Below are positions 8,440 to 17,739 of a stretch of 64,000 nucleotides of DNA, in pieces. Position numbers and translations under genes: made by a program. The notes beneath the pieces were generated by a model, which worked only from the letters and a program-made list of their open reading frames with translations, made no database searches and was not told the DNA's origin. How positions within the stretch are numbered: the stretch's first letter is position 1; each line of letters begins with the position of its first letter. Source of the stretch: Sphingomonas sabuli (lineage in GTDB: Bacteria > Pseudomonadota > Alphaproteobacteria > Sphingomonadales > Sphingomonadaceae); the NCBI RefSeq assembly GCF_014352855.1, contig NZ_CP060697.1, positions 1,694,001 through 1,758,000 of the forward strand, read 5' to 3'.

Positions 8440-8484
8440 TTGACTATTTGATGGCGTTCTTTAGTGAAGTGCCGACTTCACTAA
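8440..8484 (+). promoter_or_regulatory. Candidate promoter with perfect 10-bp inverted-repeat operator for the SRPBCC-ArsR operon
   Basis: TTAGTGAAGT (8461-8470) and ACTTCACTAA (8475-8484) form a perfect 10+10 bp inverted repeat around a 4-bp GCCG spacer, 12 bp before the ATG at 8497. A -35-like TTGACT sits at 8440-8445, so the -10 region would fall in the left arm. An ArsR-type dimer bound there would block initiation. The operon's second gene encodes such a repressor, so autoregulation is the obvious inference. Confidence 0.7.
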
Positions 8485-8496
8485 CTCGAGGTTGAG

Positions 8497-8964
8497 ATGA
8501 ACCAGGCCTTTGGCACGTTCGACATCGTCAAGACCAGCCGCGCCAAGCCTGCTGCAGTGTTTGGCGCTTTCGCCTTTCAGGATCGCAAGAGCCGCTGGTA
8601 CGCCTCAAGCCCCGGTCATGAGGTCATTTCCTATGCATTCGACTTTTCCGTTGGCGGCGAAGAGAAGCTGACCGCGCGGATGCTGCCCGGAACGCCGATT
8701 GCGGGCTCGGTACTGTGCTGGACATCGACTTACGCGGATATCGTCGATGGACAGCGTATCGTCTTTTTCCAGACACTCGACCGCGACGATGCCCGACTTT
8801 CGGCAGCCACGGTCACCGTCACGATCGAACCAGACGGCGATGGCACCAAGGTCACGCTGACCCACCAGGCGGTGTATTTCGAAGGCGCAGACGGGCCTGA
8901 GATGCGCAGGATGGGATGGGACTATCTGATGAACGCCGCCCTGGAGAGCGCAGACCCGTCGTGA
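8497..8964 (+). CDS. SRPBCC / AHSA1-like domain protein
   Basis: A 155-residue cytoplasmic protein of the START/Bet v1-like (AHSA1, polyketide cyclase-like) superfamily. Visible features are the N-terminal FDIVKTSRAKPAAVFGAF, the turn YASSPGHEVISYAFDFSVGG, the segment TVTIEPDGDGTKVTLTHQAVYF and the C-terminal MRRMGWDYLMNAAL helix. The fold binds hydrophobic ligands; the ligand here is unknown. It is commonly encoded beside ArsR regulators, as here, with the ArsR start overlapping its stop (GTGA). Expression is probably controlled by the inverted repeat just upstream. Confidence 0.85.
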   Translation: MNQAFGTFDIVKTSRAKPAAVFGAFAFQDRKSRWYASSPGHEVISYAFDFSVGGEEKLTARMLPGTPIAGSVLCWTSTYADIVDGQRIVFFQTLDRDDARLSAATVTVTIEPDGDGTKVTLTHQAVYFEGADGPEMRRMGWDYLMNAALESADPS

Positions 8965-9284
8965 AACCTGCAGCGATTGATGCCCTGTTCCACGCCTTGG
9001 GCGATCCCACGCGCCGCGGGATGCTCGCGATGCTGGCGCGCCGGACGGCCAGCGTCAGCGAACTCGCCGATCATTTGTCTATCAGCAAGACAGCCGTCGG
9101 CCAGCATCTCGCGGTGCTGGAGGGCGTCTCCTTGGCCCGGTCGGCCAAGAAGGGGCGCGTGCGTACCTGCGAATTCGACGTTCAGGGTCTCGCGACCTTG
9201 CAGGAGTGGATCGAGTTTCATCGGCGCGAGTGGGGCGACCGCCTGGACCGTCTCGACACCCTGTTGGAGGACGGCGAGATTTAA
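8961..9284 (+). CDS. ArsR family transcriptional regulator
   Basis: A 107-residue winged-helix repressor. The N-terminal helix ALGDPTRRGMLAML is followed by the helix-turn-helix VSELADHLSISKTAVGQHLAVLE and a basic wing. There are no cysteine clusters of the ELRCV type, so it is not an obvious metal sensor; it resembles the ArsR proteins paired with SRPBCC genes. The GTG at 8961 overlaps the SRPBCC stop; the frame upstream of it is a shadow of that gene. Likely binds the perfect inverted repeat at 8461-8484 (inference). Confidence 0.9.
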   Translation: MKPAAIDALFHALGDPTRRGMLAMLARRTASVSELADHLSISKTAVGQHLAVLEGVSLARSAKKGRVRTCEFDVQGLATLQEWIEFHRREWGDRLDRLDTLLEDGEI

Positions 9285-9453
9285 CGCCAGGTTCGGTAGG
9301 CGAGTGCCCACCCCGTCAAAGACGAACACGATTGCGTGCGGATTCCGGTGCGAGCACGGACTTGGCCGGCCGCTGCGCTACATCCATATGGGATAGCGCC
9401 CTACGTACTCCCGCGTAGATTCCCCGACCAAGGCTGCTACACCGCGCGACTCT

Positions 9454-12270
9454 ATGGCTGACGGCAATCACCTCTACCTCGTCGACGGATCGAGCTACAT
9501 CTTCCGCGCCTATCATCGGCTGCCGCCGCTGACGAACCGGCATGGCCAGCCGGCGGGCGCGGTCTATGGCTATACCGCGATGCTGTGGAAGCTGGCCGAC
9601 AGTCTGCACAAGGCGGACGGCCCGACCCACATGGCGGTCATCCTCGACGCGTCGGAGCACACGTTCCGCAATGAAATGTACGACCAGTATAAGGCCCAGC
9701 GGCCGCCGCCGCCCGAAGACCTGGTCCCGCAATTCCCGCTGATCCGGACGGCCACACGCGCCTTTTCCATTCCGTGCATCGAGGAAAAGGGGCTGGAGGC
9801 CGACGACATCATCGCCTGCTACGTCACCGCAGCCAAGGCGGCCGGCTGGAAGGTGACGATCGTCAGTTCGGACAAGGATCTGATGCAGCTGATCGACGAC
9901 GGCGCGGAGGGCGGGCCCGCGGTGGACATGCTCGACACCATGAACGACCGCCGCATGGACCGCGCCTATGTCGAGGCCAAGTTCGGCGTCGGGCCGGAAC
10001 TGGTCGGCGACGTACTGGCGCTGATGGGCGACAGCGTCGACAACGTGCCGGGCGTGCCGGGGATTGGGCCGAAGACGGCGAGCAAGCTGATCATCGAGCA
10101 CGGCAGCCTGGAAGCGGTGCTGGCCTCCGCGGAGAGCATCAAGCAGCCCAAGCTGCGCCAGAATTTGATCGACCACGCCGACAATGCGCGGCTGTCGCGC
10201 AAGCTGGTCGAGCTGGTCTGCGACGCCAACCTGCCCGAGCCGCTGGAAGATCTGGCGCTGAAGGGTATTCCGCCCGAACCGCTCAAGGCGTTCCTGGAAG
10301 ACCAAGGGTTCAAGACCATGCTGTCGCGCCTGACCGGCGGGGCGCCGGCGGCGGGGCGCAGCAGCAGCGGTGGCGGACTCGACCTGGCCGCCGCGTCGAT
10401 CGCCACCAAGCCGGCGGCACCGCCCGAGCCGAAAGCGATCACGGTCGACCGGTCGAAATACGAGACCGTCACCGACGAAGTCGCGCTCGACCGCTGGATC
10501 GACGACGCGCGCACACTGGGGCTGGTCGCGGTCGACACCGAAACCGACTGCATCGATTGCGTGATCGCCCGGCTGGCGGGAATCAGCCTGGCCGTCGCGC
10601 CCAACCGCGCCTGTTACATTCCCGTCGGCCATTCCGGCGCCGACCTCTTGTCGGAAGCGCCGGACCAGTTGCCGATGGCGCTGGTGCTGGAAAAGCTGAA
10701 GCCGCTGTTCGAGGATCCGGCGGTCCTGAAGATCGGGCACAATTTCAAATATGACTGGGTGATGTTCGACAAGGCGGGGATCGACGTCGCCCCGGTCGAC
10801 GACACGATGATCATGAGCTTCGACCTGGAAGCCGGCCTGCACGGGCATGGCATGGACGAGCTGGCCAAGCTTCACTTCGACCACGAATGCATCCCGTTCA
10901 AGCAGCTGTGCGGCACGGGCAAGAGCCAGATCACGTTCGACAAGGTGCCGTTGGAGGACGCCACCGAATATGCCGCCGAGGACGCGGACATCACGTTGCG
11001 CCTGTGGCAGCGGCTGAAGCCGCGCATTGCGAGCGAGACCGTCACCCGCGTCTACGAGCGCGTCGACCGGCCGTTGGTCGCGACCATCGGCCGCATGGAA
11101 CGGCGCGGGATCAAGGTCGACCGCGATTACCTGGCCGGGCTGAGCAAGGATTTCTCCGAGGAGATCGCCCGCCTGGAGGAGCGGATCTACATGGCTGCCT
11201 GCGGCCCGTTCACCATCGGCTCTCCGCAGCAGTTGGGCGAAGTGCTCTACGGGCGGCTGGGCCTGAAGGGCGGACGCAAGGGCAAGAGCGGGCAATATTC
11301 GACCGACGTCAACGAGCTGGAGCGGCTTGCCGGCGAAGGCGTGGAGTGCGCCCGGCTGGTGCTCGACTGGCGCCAGCTGACCAAGTTGAAGAACACTTAC
11401 ACCGACGCCTTGCAGGCGCAGATCAATCCGGAAACGCGGCGGGTCCACACCAGCTTCTCGCTGTCCGGCGCGCAGACCGGGCGGCTGTCGTCCAACGAGC
11501 CCAACCTGCAGAACATCCCCATCCGCACCGAGGTCGGGCGCAAGATCCGCGACGCCTTCGTCGCCGAGCCGGGCAACGTGCTGATGAGCGCGGATTACAG
11601 CCAGATCGAATTGCGGCTGGCCGCGCACATGGCCGACGTGCCCCAGTTGAAACAGGCCTTTCGCGACGGCGCGGACATCCACAGTATGACCGCGGAGGAA
11701 TTGTTCGGATCGTCCGACCGCGACAATCGCAACAAGGCGAAGACGGTCAATTTCGCGATCCTGTACGGCATTTCATCGTGGGGGCTCGCGGGCCGGCTGG
11801 GCATCGGCCGCGACGAGGGCAAGGCGATCATCGACCGCTATTTCGAACGGTTCCCCGGCATTCGCCTGTACATCGAGCAGACGTTGCAGTTCGCACGCGA
11901 GAACGGCTTCACCCGCACCCTGTTCGGCCGCAAGACCCATTTCCCCAACATTCGCGCGTCCAACCCGTCGTTTCGCGCCGGGGCCGAGCGCGCCGCGGTC
12001 AACGCGCCGATCCAGGGCACCAGCGCCGACCTGATCAAGCGGGCGATGGCACGCATGGACGGGGCGCTGGCCGCCGCCGACCTCGACGGCGTCAAGATGC
12101 TGCTGCAGGTCCATGACGAACTGGTGTTCGAAGTGCCCGAGGGCCGCGAAGAAGAAGCCGCCAAGGTCGTGCGCGACGTGATGGGCAGCGCCGCCGAACC
12201 GTCGCTGAAGCTCGACGTGCCACTGGACGTGGAGGTGGGCTGGGGCGAGCATTGGGGCGCCGCGCATTGA
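9454..12270 (+). CDS. polA: DNA polymerase I
   Basis: Repair and Okazaki-fragment-processing polymerase, 938 residues with three domains. The N-terminal 5'-nuclease has LVDGSSYIFRAYH and DKDLMQL. The 3'-5' exonuclease around residues 330-520 keeps its acidic residues (VDTETDC, HNFKYD, YAAEDADITLRLW). The polymerase has motif A SADYSQIELRLA, the O-helix region NKAKTVNFAILYG and motif C QVHDELVFEVP. The stop overlaps the downstream flippase start. A 169-bp spacer upstream holds no other gene. Confidence 0.98.
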   Translation: MADGNHLYLVDGSSYIFRAYHRLPPLTNRHGQPAGAVYGYTAMLWKLADSLHKADGPTHMAVILDASEHTFRNEMYDQYKAQRPPPPEDLVPQFPLIRTATRAFSIPCIEEKGLEADDIIACYVTAAKAAGWKVTIVSSDKDLMQLIDDGAEGGPAVDMLDTMNDRRMDRAYVEAKFGVGPELVGDVLALMGDSVDNVPGVPGIGPKTASKLIIEHGSLEAVLASAESIKQPKLRQNLIDHADNARLSRKLVELVCDANLPEPLEDLALKGIPPEPLKAFLEDQGFKTMLSRLTGGAPAAGRSSSGGGLDLAAASIATKPAAPPEPKAITVDRSKYETVTDEVALDRWIDDARTLGLVAVDTETDCIDCVIARLAGISLAVAPNRACYIPVGHSGADLLSEAPDQLPMALVLEKLKPLFEDPAVLKIGHNFKYDWVMFDKAGIDVAPVDDTMIMSFDLEAGLHGHGMDELAKLHFDHECIPFKQLCGTGKSQITFDKVPLEDATEYAAEDADITLRLWQRLKPRIASETVTRVYERVDRPLVATIGRMERRGIKVDRDYLAGLSKDFSEEIARLEERIYMAACGPFTIGSPQQLGEVLYGRLGLKGGRKGKSGQYSTDVNELERLAGEGVECARLVLDWRQLTKLKNTYTDALQAQINPETRRVHTSFSLSGAQTGRLSSNEPNLQNIPIRTEVGRKIRDAFVAEPGNVLMSADYSQIELRLAAHMADVPQLKQAFRDGADIHSMTAEELFGSSDRDNRNKAKTVNFAILYGISSWGLAGRLGIGRDEGKAIIDRYFERFPGIRLYIEQTLQFARENGFTRTLFGRKTHFPNIRASNPSFRAGAERAAVNAPIQGTSADLIKRAMARMDGALAAADLDGVKMLLQVHDELVFEVPEGREEEAAKVVRDVMGSAAEPSLKLDVPLDVEVGWGEHWGAAH

Positions 12271-13808
12271 GCGAAGCCCAAGCCGCCGCCCCGAAGCCGA
12301 CTGCGGACCTGGCCGCGCTTGCCCGGGGCGGACGGATCAACTTCTTCGGATTCTGCATCCGGCTGGCCGCGCGCCTGCCGTTCCTGTTCATCGCCGGCCG
12401 CCTGTACGGTGCGGCGGCCCTGGGACGCTTTGCCTTTGCCATCCTGACCGTCGAGTTCGCCGCGCAGTTGGCGACATTGGGCCTGAAGCGCGGCCTGGCA
12501 CAGCAGCTGGCGCGGACCGACAAGCCGCACGCCTGCGTAGCCTTCGACGGGCTGATCGTCGCCGCCATCGGGTCGCTATTGGCAATGGTCCTGCTGATGG
12601 CTTTCCCGCAGGCGATGTTCCCGAACAGCGAGATCACCGGCCTGGAATGGCTGCTGCCGATCACGATCATCGCGCTTGCCTGGTCGGACATCATGCTGGC
12701 GGCGCTGGCCTATCGCCACGACATCGCATCGACGGTGCGCGCCCGGGCAATCGTCGAACCCGGCATCCTGAGCGCCGCGGCGCTGGCCTGGGCCTATATC
12801 TCCACCCGCGACGGGCTGATCATCGCTTATGTGCTGTCGATGATCGGCGCGCTTGTCGCCTCGATCATCCCGTTCCTGAAAAGCTATGGCATCCCGCGCG
12901 GCTGGCGGCCGGAGCCCAAGCCGTTGTGGCGGATGACCCGGCGCAACATCCCGGTTGCCGCCGCCGACGCGGTCGAATGGGGATCGCGGCGCATCGACCT
13001 CGCCGTGTGCGGCCTGTTCTTCCGCCCGGAAATCGTCGGCATTTATTACGTCGCGCAGAACGTCGCGTCGCTGCCCGCCAAGCTGAAGACCAGTTTCGAC
13101 CCGATCCTTGGCCCTGTCATCGCGCGCAACGTCGAAAAGGGCGACAATGACGCGGTCGCCAAGCAGGTACGGCAGGTCGGCTTCTGGGTGATCGGCGCGC
13201 AGCTGGGAGTGGCGCTGGCGCTGGCCATTCCGGGCGAAGCGGTGATGGGGCTGGTCGGGCCGGTGTTCGTCGCCGGCACCGCGGCGCTGGCCTTCCTGCT
13301 GGCCGCCGAAGTGGTCGCGGCGATGGCGGCGGTCAGCGAGGCGGCGCTGATCTATGTCGCGCGCCACCGCAACATGCTGCTCAGCTTCGGGATGATCGTG
13401 CTGCAGGTGGTGCTGTCGGTCGGCCTGGTCCTGATCATGCGCGCACTCGAGTGGGATATCATGTGGCAGGCGACCGGTCCGGCGATCGGGCTGATGCTGG
13501 CGCTTGGCTTTGCCGCGGTAGCCAAGTCCGTCCTTTTGCGGAGAATCCTGCATGGCCGGGTCAACGGTTGGCGCTGGCCGCTGATCTGGGCGGCGGCGGC
13601 GGCAACCGTCGTCGGCTTCGGCGCGACCCACCTGCCCGAATGGACCGAGCTGGTGTTCGGCATCCCGGCGATCCTGATCGCGTTCGGCGCGGTGCTGTGG
13701 ACCAAGGGCTTCGGCCCGCAGGACCGCGAGCTGTTCCGCATGAGCAAGAAGGATATCGCGGACCTTGAGATCCCCGCTCCGGGTACGACCGAGGATCCCG
13801 TGCGCTAG
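12267..13808 (+). CDS. Polysaccharide/lipid-linked oligosaccharide flippase-like membrane protein
   Basis: A 513-residue inner-membrane protein with about 12-14 hydrophobic segments and the MATE/MVF-type N-terminus NFFGFCIRLAARLPFLFIAGRLYGAAALG followed by FAFAILTVEFAAQL. It resembles Wzx/RfbX lipopolysaccharide biosynthesis proteins that flip undecaprenyl-linked glycans. The likely start is TTG at 12267, overlapping the polA stop (TTGA); another in-frame TTG is at 12252. No glycosyltransferase cluster accompanies it. It ends 3 bp before the convergent purH stop. Substrate unknown. Confidence 0.8.
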   Translation: MSEAQAAAPKPTADLAALARGGRINFFGFCIRLAARLPFLFIAGRLYGAAALGRFAFAILTVEFAAQLATLGLKRGLAQQLARTDKPHACVAFDGLIVAAIGSLLAMVLLMAFPQAMFPNSEITGLEWLLPITIIALAWSDIMLAALAYRHDIASTVRARAIVEPGILSAAALAWAYISTRDGLIIAYVLSMIGALVASIIPFLKSYGIPRGWRPEPKPLWRMTRRNIPVAAADAVEWGSRRIDLAVCGLFFRPEIVGIYYVAQNVASLPAKLKTSFDPILGPVIARNVEKGDNDAVAKQVRQVGFWVIGAQLGVALALAIPGEAVMGLVGPVFVAGTAALAFLLAAEVVAAMAAVSEAALIYVARHRNMLLSFGMIVLQVVLSVGLVLIMRALEWDIMWQATGPAIGLMLALGFAAVAKSVLLRRILHGRVNGWRWPLIWAAAAATVVGFGATHLPEWTELVFGIPAILIAFGAVLWTKGFGPQDRELFRMSKKDIADLEIPAPGTTEDPVR

Positions 13809-13811
13809 ACC

Positions 13812-15410
13812 CTAGTGCCGGAAGTGACGCATGCCGGTGAAGACCATCGCCAGGCCGGCTTCGTCCGCGGCGGCGATCACTTCGTCGTCGCGGATCGAAC
13901 CGCCGGGCTGGATCACTGCGCTGGCGCCCGCTTCCGCCGCCGACAGAAGGCCATCGGCGAAGGGGAAGAAAGCGTCGGATGCGACCGCCGAGCCCCGCGT
14001 GCGCGGTTCGGCCCAGCCTTGCGTTTCGGCAGCCTCTATCGCCTTGGCGGCGGCGATCCGCGCGCTGTCGCGGCGGTTCATCTGGCCCGCGCCGATGCCC
14101 GCCGTCGCGCCGTCCCTGGCATAAACGATGGCATTCGACTTGACGTGCTTGGCGACGGTCCAGGCGAATATGCAGTCCTTCAGTTCCTGTTCCGTCGGCT
14201 GGCGCTTCGTCACGCATTTGAGCTGATCGCGCGTGATCGTGCCATTGTCGCGGTCCTGCACCAGCAGCCCGCCGGCGATGACGGTGATGGTCTGTCCGGG
14301 CCGCGCAGGGTCGAGCAGGCCGCCGGTCAGCAACAGGCGCAGGTTCTTCTTCTTGGCGAAAATTGCCCGCGCCTCTTCATCCGCATCGGGCGCGACGACC
14401 ACTTCGGTGAAGATGGCGGTGATCGCTTCCGCGGTGGCGGCGTCGAGCGGACGGTTGCTGGCGACGATTCCGCCGAACGCCGAAACGCTGTCGCAGGCCA
14501 GCGCTTCGCCCCATGCATCGGCGAGCGTGCCACGCGTCGCCACGCCGCACGGGTTGGCATGTTTCACGATGACGATGGTCGGATCGGCGTCGCGGAATTC
14601 GGACACCAGTTCGAGCGTCGCATTAGCGTCGTTGTAATTATTGTAGCTGAGCTCCTTGCCCTGCACCTGCTGCGCCTGCGGCAGGCCGGTCGCGTGCGGA
14701 CCGCCGGGCAGATAGATTGCCGCGTCCTGATGCGGGTTTTCGCCATAGCGCAGCGTGCCGGCGAGCGTGCGGCTCATCGTCGCCTGCGGCGGGAATTTCT
14801 GTTGCTGGTCGGCATGGGCGAACCATTGCGAGATCATCGAATCATAGGCCGCGGTCAGCGCATAGGCCTTGGCCGCCATCCGCTTGCGGAACGCGAGCGT
14901 GGTCGCGCCGTCGTGTTCGCCCAATTCCCTGAGCAGCTCGTCATAGTCGGCCGGGTCGGTGACGATGGTGACATAGTCGTGATTCTTCGCCGCCGAGCGC
15001 ACCATCGACGGGCCGCCGATGTCGATATTTTCGATGATGTCCTCACGCGAGGCGCCGCGCGCGACGGTCGCTTCGAACGGGTAAAGATTGACCACGACGA
15101 GGTCGATCGGCGCGATGCCATGGTCGGCCATCGCCGCCGCGTGGTCGGCATTGTCGCGCACGCCGAGCAGGCCGCCGTGGACCTTGGGGTGAAGCGTCTT
15201 CACCCGCCCGTCCATCATTTCGGGAAAGCCGGTCAGGTCGCTGATGTCGCGCGGCTCGGTGCCGGCGTCGCGCAGCTTGGCCGCGGTACCGCCGGTCGAC
15301 ACCAGTTCCACGCCGCGGTCGGCCAGCGCCGTCGCCAGCCGGTCGAGCCCGGACTTATCCGAAAGCGAAATGAGCGCCCGCCGGACGGGCACGAGGTCAA
15401 CCACATTCAT
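13812..15410 (-). CDS. purH: Bifunctional AICAR transformylase / IMP cyclohydrolase
   Basis: Catalyses the last two steps of de novo IMP synthesis. The 532-residue protein has the N-terminal MGS-like cyclohydrolase domain ([42 protein letters not shown]) and the C-terminal transformylase domain with [25 protein letters not shown] and the final [18 protein letters not shown] and [14 protein letters not shown]. The ATG at 15410 gives the standard N-terminus; the open frame further upstream is shadow. The heparinase-like gene lies 5 bp upstream on the same strand, so they are probably co-transcribed. Confidence 0.97.
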   Translation of the reverse strand: MNVVDLVPVRRALISLSDKSGLDRLATALADRGVELVSTGGTAAKLRDAGTEPRDISDLTGFPEMMDGRVKTLHPKVHGGLLGVRDNADHAAAMADHGIAPIDLVVVNLYPFEATVARGASREDIIENIDIGGPSMVRSAAKNHDYVTIVTDPADYDELLRELGEHDGATTLAFRKRMAAKAYALTAAYDSMISQWFAHADQQQKFPPQATMSRTLAGTLRYGENPHQDAAIYLPGGPHATGLPQAQQVQGKELSYNNYNDANATLELVSEFRDADPTIVIVKHANPCGVATRGTLADAWGEALACDSVSAFGGIVASNRPLDAATAEAITAIFTEVVVAPDADEEARAIFAKKKNLRLLLTGGLLDPARPGQTITVIAGGLLVQDRDNGTITRDQLKCVTKRQPTEQELKDCIFAWTVAKHVKSNAIVYARDGATAGIGAGQMNRRDSARIAAAKAIEAAETQGWAEPRTRGSAVASDAFFPFADGLLSAAEAGASAVIQPGGSIRDDEVIAAADEAGLAMVFTGMRHFRH

Positions 15411-15415
15411 CTCCC

Positions 15416-17068
15416 TTAGCTTGACCGGCGAAACTGCCAGTGCACATCGGCGCCTGCCGGCGCCGCTTCGCCATTGATCACCAATTGCATCGTTCGATGC
15501 GGGATTCCCAGCCCGTCTACAGACAGGCTTTCCTCCACCGCAATGGGCGTCCCGCGCGAGCGGAAATTCCACGGCGGCGCGCCCGGCGAGCGCAGGATCG
15601 CGCCCATGCCGTCGGCGGTAATCGTCGGTTCGATCCCGGGCGCGAGGTGGAAGCGGATAGCGAACGGGATCGCGCCCTTGCCCTTGCGACGGCCGCTGGC
15701 GCGAAGTTCGTCGGTGCCGCGCAATTCCTTGCCGTCGTTGCCCAGCTTGAGCACTCGGCGATGGAGCAGGCCGAAGCCGCGCGCGTAGCCGTCGTGGCTG
15801 GCTTCGAGCAGGCTGGAATCATGATCTTCGGAGCGGTCGATGACGACGTCGGTGACGCCCTTGCCGAGCAAACCGTCGGCCTGGATGGCGGTGGAATTGG
15901 TATCGGCGAGGGTCAACGTGCTGTGGGCCGCGGTGGTCCGCAGCGCCGCCGCCAGTTCCGCCGGCATTTGCGGCGGGAGCGGTTTGGGCCCGCCGCAATT
16001 GATCACCAGCCGCTGCGTGCCGTCCGACAGTTCGAAGGCCAGCGTGGAAGCGCTGCCCCATGGCGCGGCCTTGGGCGTCGGCGGGGGCGCGGCATCAATG
16101 ATCGCGACGGTGCCGAGCGCGGACAGGCGGTGGAAGCCCCACCCGCGCGGCTGGCGCAACGGGCGGGCCCGCATGCCGCAGCCGTCGACGATCGCGGCCA
16201 ACCGGGCCGGATCGCCGGCATTGCCGCCTTGCCAAGTCGACAGGCCGCCATCGCCAAGAATGACGCCGTGGAGAGCAGAGAGCGCGGCGGCAGCGGCGGT
16301 TTCGAAGCTTTCGGGCGGCGACTGCTTGGCGGCGAAATAAGCCGACCGCAGCAGGCCGAGACGGTCGACAAGGTCCACCTGTTCGTAAGGCGCGCGGCTG
16401 ATCAGCCCGCCATCGTCCGATTGGGCCGAGGCAAGCGCCCGGCCGAGCCCGGATTCGGCGCGGGCCACGCGCGCGACGCCGCCCTGCACTAGCAAGGCCG
16501 CCGCGACCGCCCCGGACCAGGCGGTGACCCGGCGCAGCCCCGCCGGCGCCTTGTCGGCATTGGCTTCGAGATGGCGGGCGCCGCGCGCCATCGTGTTGAG
16601 CAGCGCGGAGCGATAGCCCGCCTCCGTGCTCGACAGGATGTAGGGGGCGTAGGCCGACCAGAAGAGGATGCGTTCGCCCCACAGATCGGGACGCCAAGCG
16701 TCATCGACGCGGGTGCCGTGCGCGATTAGCCAGCGGCCGACGATCGCTTCCGCCAGCCTGGCGCCGCGTTCGCGCGAGGCGGCAGCGGCCAGATCGCGGA
16801 GCCAGGCAAAGCCCTGGAGATAGCCGGCGACCGGCCCGTCAGTGCCAATCGCAGCGAAATCGAGATCGGCCAGTGGCAGGGTTTCGGCGCCGTGGAGCAG
16901 CTTGCCGGCAAGCAGTGCGTCGCCGCGCCGGCGGTCGCCGTGGACATGATCGCGCGGCACCGCGATCAGCCGCAGCGGCTGCTTGCGCGAGCCGGTCAGG
17001 CGCGACAGCAGGGAGCCCCGGGCAAGCTTCTGGACGACGTCGCGGGCAGCGGCGTCGCGGTCGCTCAT
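15416..17068 (-). CDS. Heparinase II/III family protein
   Basis: A 550-residue protein with the alpha-toroid N-terminal half and beta-sandwich C-terminal domain of heparinase II/III-like proteins. Recognisable parts are [22 protein letters not shown] and the C-terminal [12 protein letters not shown] and [17 protein letters not shown], the conserved region of the family. No signal peptide is evident, which is usual for sphingomonad homologues placed between purH and rpe. Any polysaccharide lyase activity is unproven. It overlaps rpe upstream (ATGA) and is closely followed by purH. Confidence 0.85.
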   Translation of the reverse strand: MSDRDAAARDVVQKLARGSLLSRLTGSRKQPLRLIAVPRDHVHGDRRRGDALLAGKLLHGAETLPLADLDFAAIGTDGPVAGYLQGFAWLRDLAAAASRERGARLAEAIVGRWLIAHGTRVDDAWRPDLWGERILFWSAYAPYILSSTEAGYRSALLNTMARGARHLEANADKAPAGLRRVTAWSGAVAAALLVQGGVARVARAESGLGRALASAQSDDGGLISRAPYEQVDLVDRLGLLRSAYFAAKQSPPESFETAAAAALSALHGVILGDGGLSTWQGGNAGDPARLAAIVDGCGMRARPLRQPRGWGFHRLSALGTVAIIDAAPPPTPKAAPWGSASTLAFELSDGTQRLVINCGGPKPLPPQMPAELAAALRTTAAHSTLTLADTNSTAIQADGLLGKGVTDVVIDRSEDHDSSLLEASHDGYARGFGLLHRRVLKLGNDGKELRGTDELRASGRRKGKGAIPFAIRFHLAPGIEPTITADGMGAILRSPGAPPWNFRSRGTPIAVEESLSVDGLGIPHRTMQLVINGEAAPAGADVHWQFRRSS

Positions 17069-17721
17069 GCGTCTCCCCGAAGCGCCCGAATGTTCGGCGC
17101 ATAATGGTCCGGACCGCCGCGGAAGGTGGCCGATCCCGCAACCAGCACGTCGGCGCCGGCGGCAATGGCCAGCGGCGCGGTTTCGGCATCGATCCCGCCG
17201 TCGACTTCGACCAGCACGTCGAGATTCTGCTTGGCGATGCGGTTGGCGACGGCTTCGATCTTGCGCAGCTGGCTGGAAATGAACTTCTGCCCGCCGAAGC
17301 CCGGATTGACGCTCATGATCAGGACGAGGTCGATATCTTCGAGCACGTAATCGAGCATCTTGGCCGGCGTCGCGGGATTCAGCGACACGCCCGCCTTCTT
17401 GCCCAGCGCCTTCACCCGCTGGACGGTGCGGTGGAGGTGCGGCCCGGCTTCGGGATGGACGGTGATATAGTCGGCCCCGGCCTCCGCGAACGCGTCGAGG
17501 AACAAGTCGACGGGCGAGATCATCAGGTGAACGTCGAAGGGCTTGGCGCTGTGCGGGCGAAGCGCCTTCACCACGCCCGGGCCGATCGTCAGGTTGGGCA
17601 CGAAATGCCCGTCCATCACGTCGATATGGACCCAGTCCGCACCGGCCGCGTCGATCGCGCGCACTTCCTCGCCAAGCTTGGCGAAGTCGGCGGACAGGAT
17701 GGACGGGGCAATCAGCGGCAT
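17065..17721 (-). CDS. rpe: Ribulose-phosphate 3-epimerase
   Basis: A 218-residue TIM-barrel enzyme interconverting ribulose 5-phosphate and xylulose 5-phosphate in the pentose phosphate pathway. It has the N-terminal [28 protein letters not shown] with metal-binding His and Asp, the [10 protein letters not shown] strand, [12 protein letters not shown] and the final VDGGID phosphate-binding segment. Length and start are standard. Follows the rsmB-like gene by 18 bp and overlaps the heparinase-like gene, forming a leftward operon rsmB-like-rpe-heparinase-purH. Confidence 0.97.
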   Translation of the reverse strand: MPLIAPSILSADFAKLGEEVRAIDAAGADWVHIDVMDGHFVPNLTIGPGVVKALRPHSAKPFDVHLMISPVDLFLDAFAEAGADYITVHPEAGPHLHRTVQRVKALGKKAGVSLNPATPAKMLDYVLEDIDLVLIMSVNPGFGGQKFISSQLRKIEAVANRIAKQNLDVLVEVDGGIDAETAPLAIAAGADVLVAGSATFRGGPDHYAPNIRALRGDA

Positions 17722-17739
17722 CGGGCCGATTAGACCCGA

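Noticed and set aside
9316..11682. Leftward 788-codon open frame opposite polA
   Set aside because: It lies antisense to the clear polymerase and shows no family motif; its composition (Arg/Gly/His-rich) is that of a shadow frame.
12267..13808. Lipid II flippase MurJ
   Set aside because: It has MATE/Wzx-like features but lacks MurJ-specific motifs I would expect; I leave the substrate open.
13815..15419. Rightward 534-codon open frame opposite purH
   Set aside because: Antisense of a well-conserved gene with arginine- and valine-biased sequence and no recognisable domain.
15416..17068. Heparinase-like gene as part of a polysaccharide degradation island
   Set aside because: It is locked between rpe and purH in a housekeeping operon, with no transporter, lyase or sulfatase neighbours.
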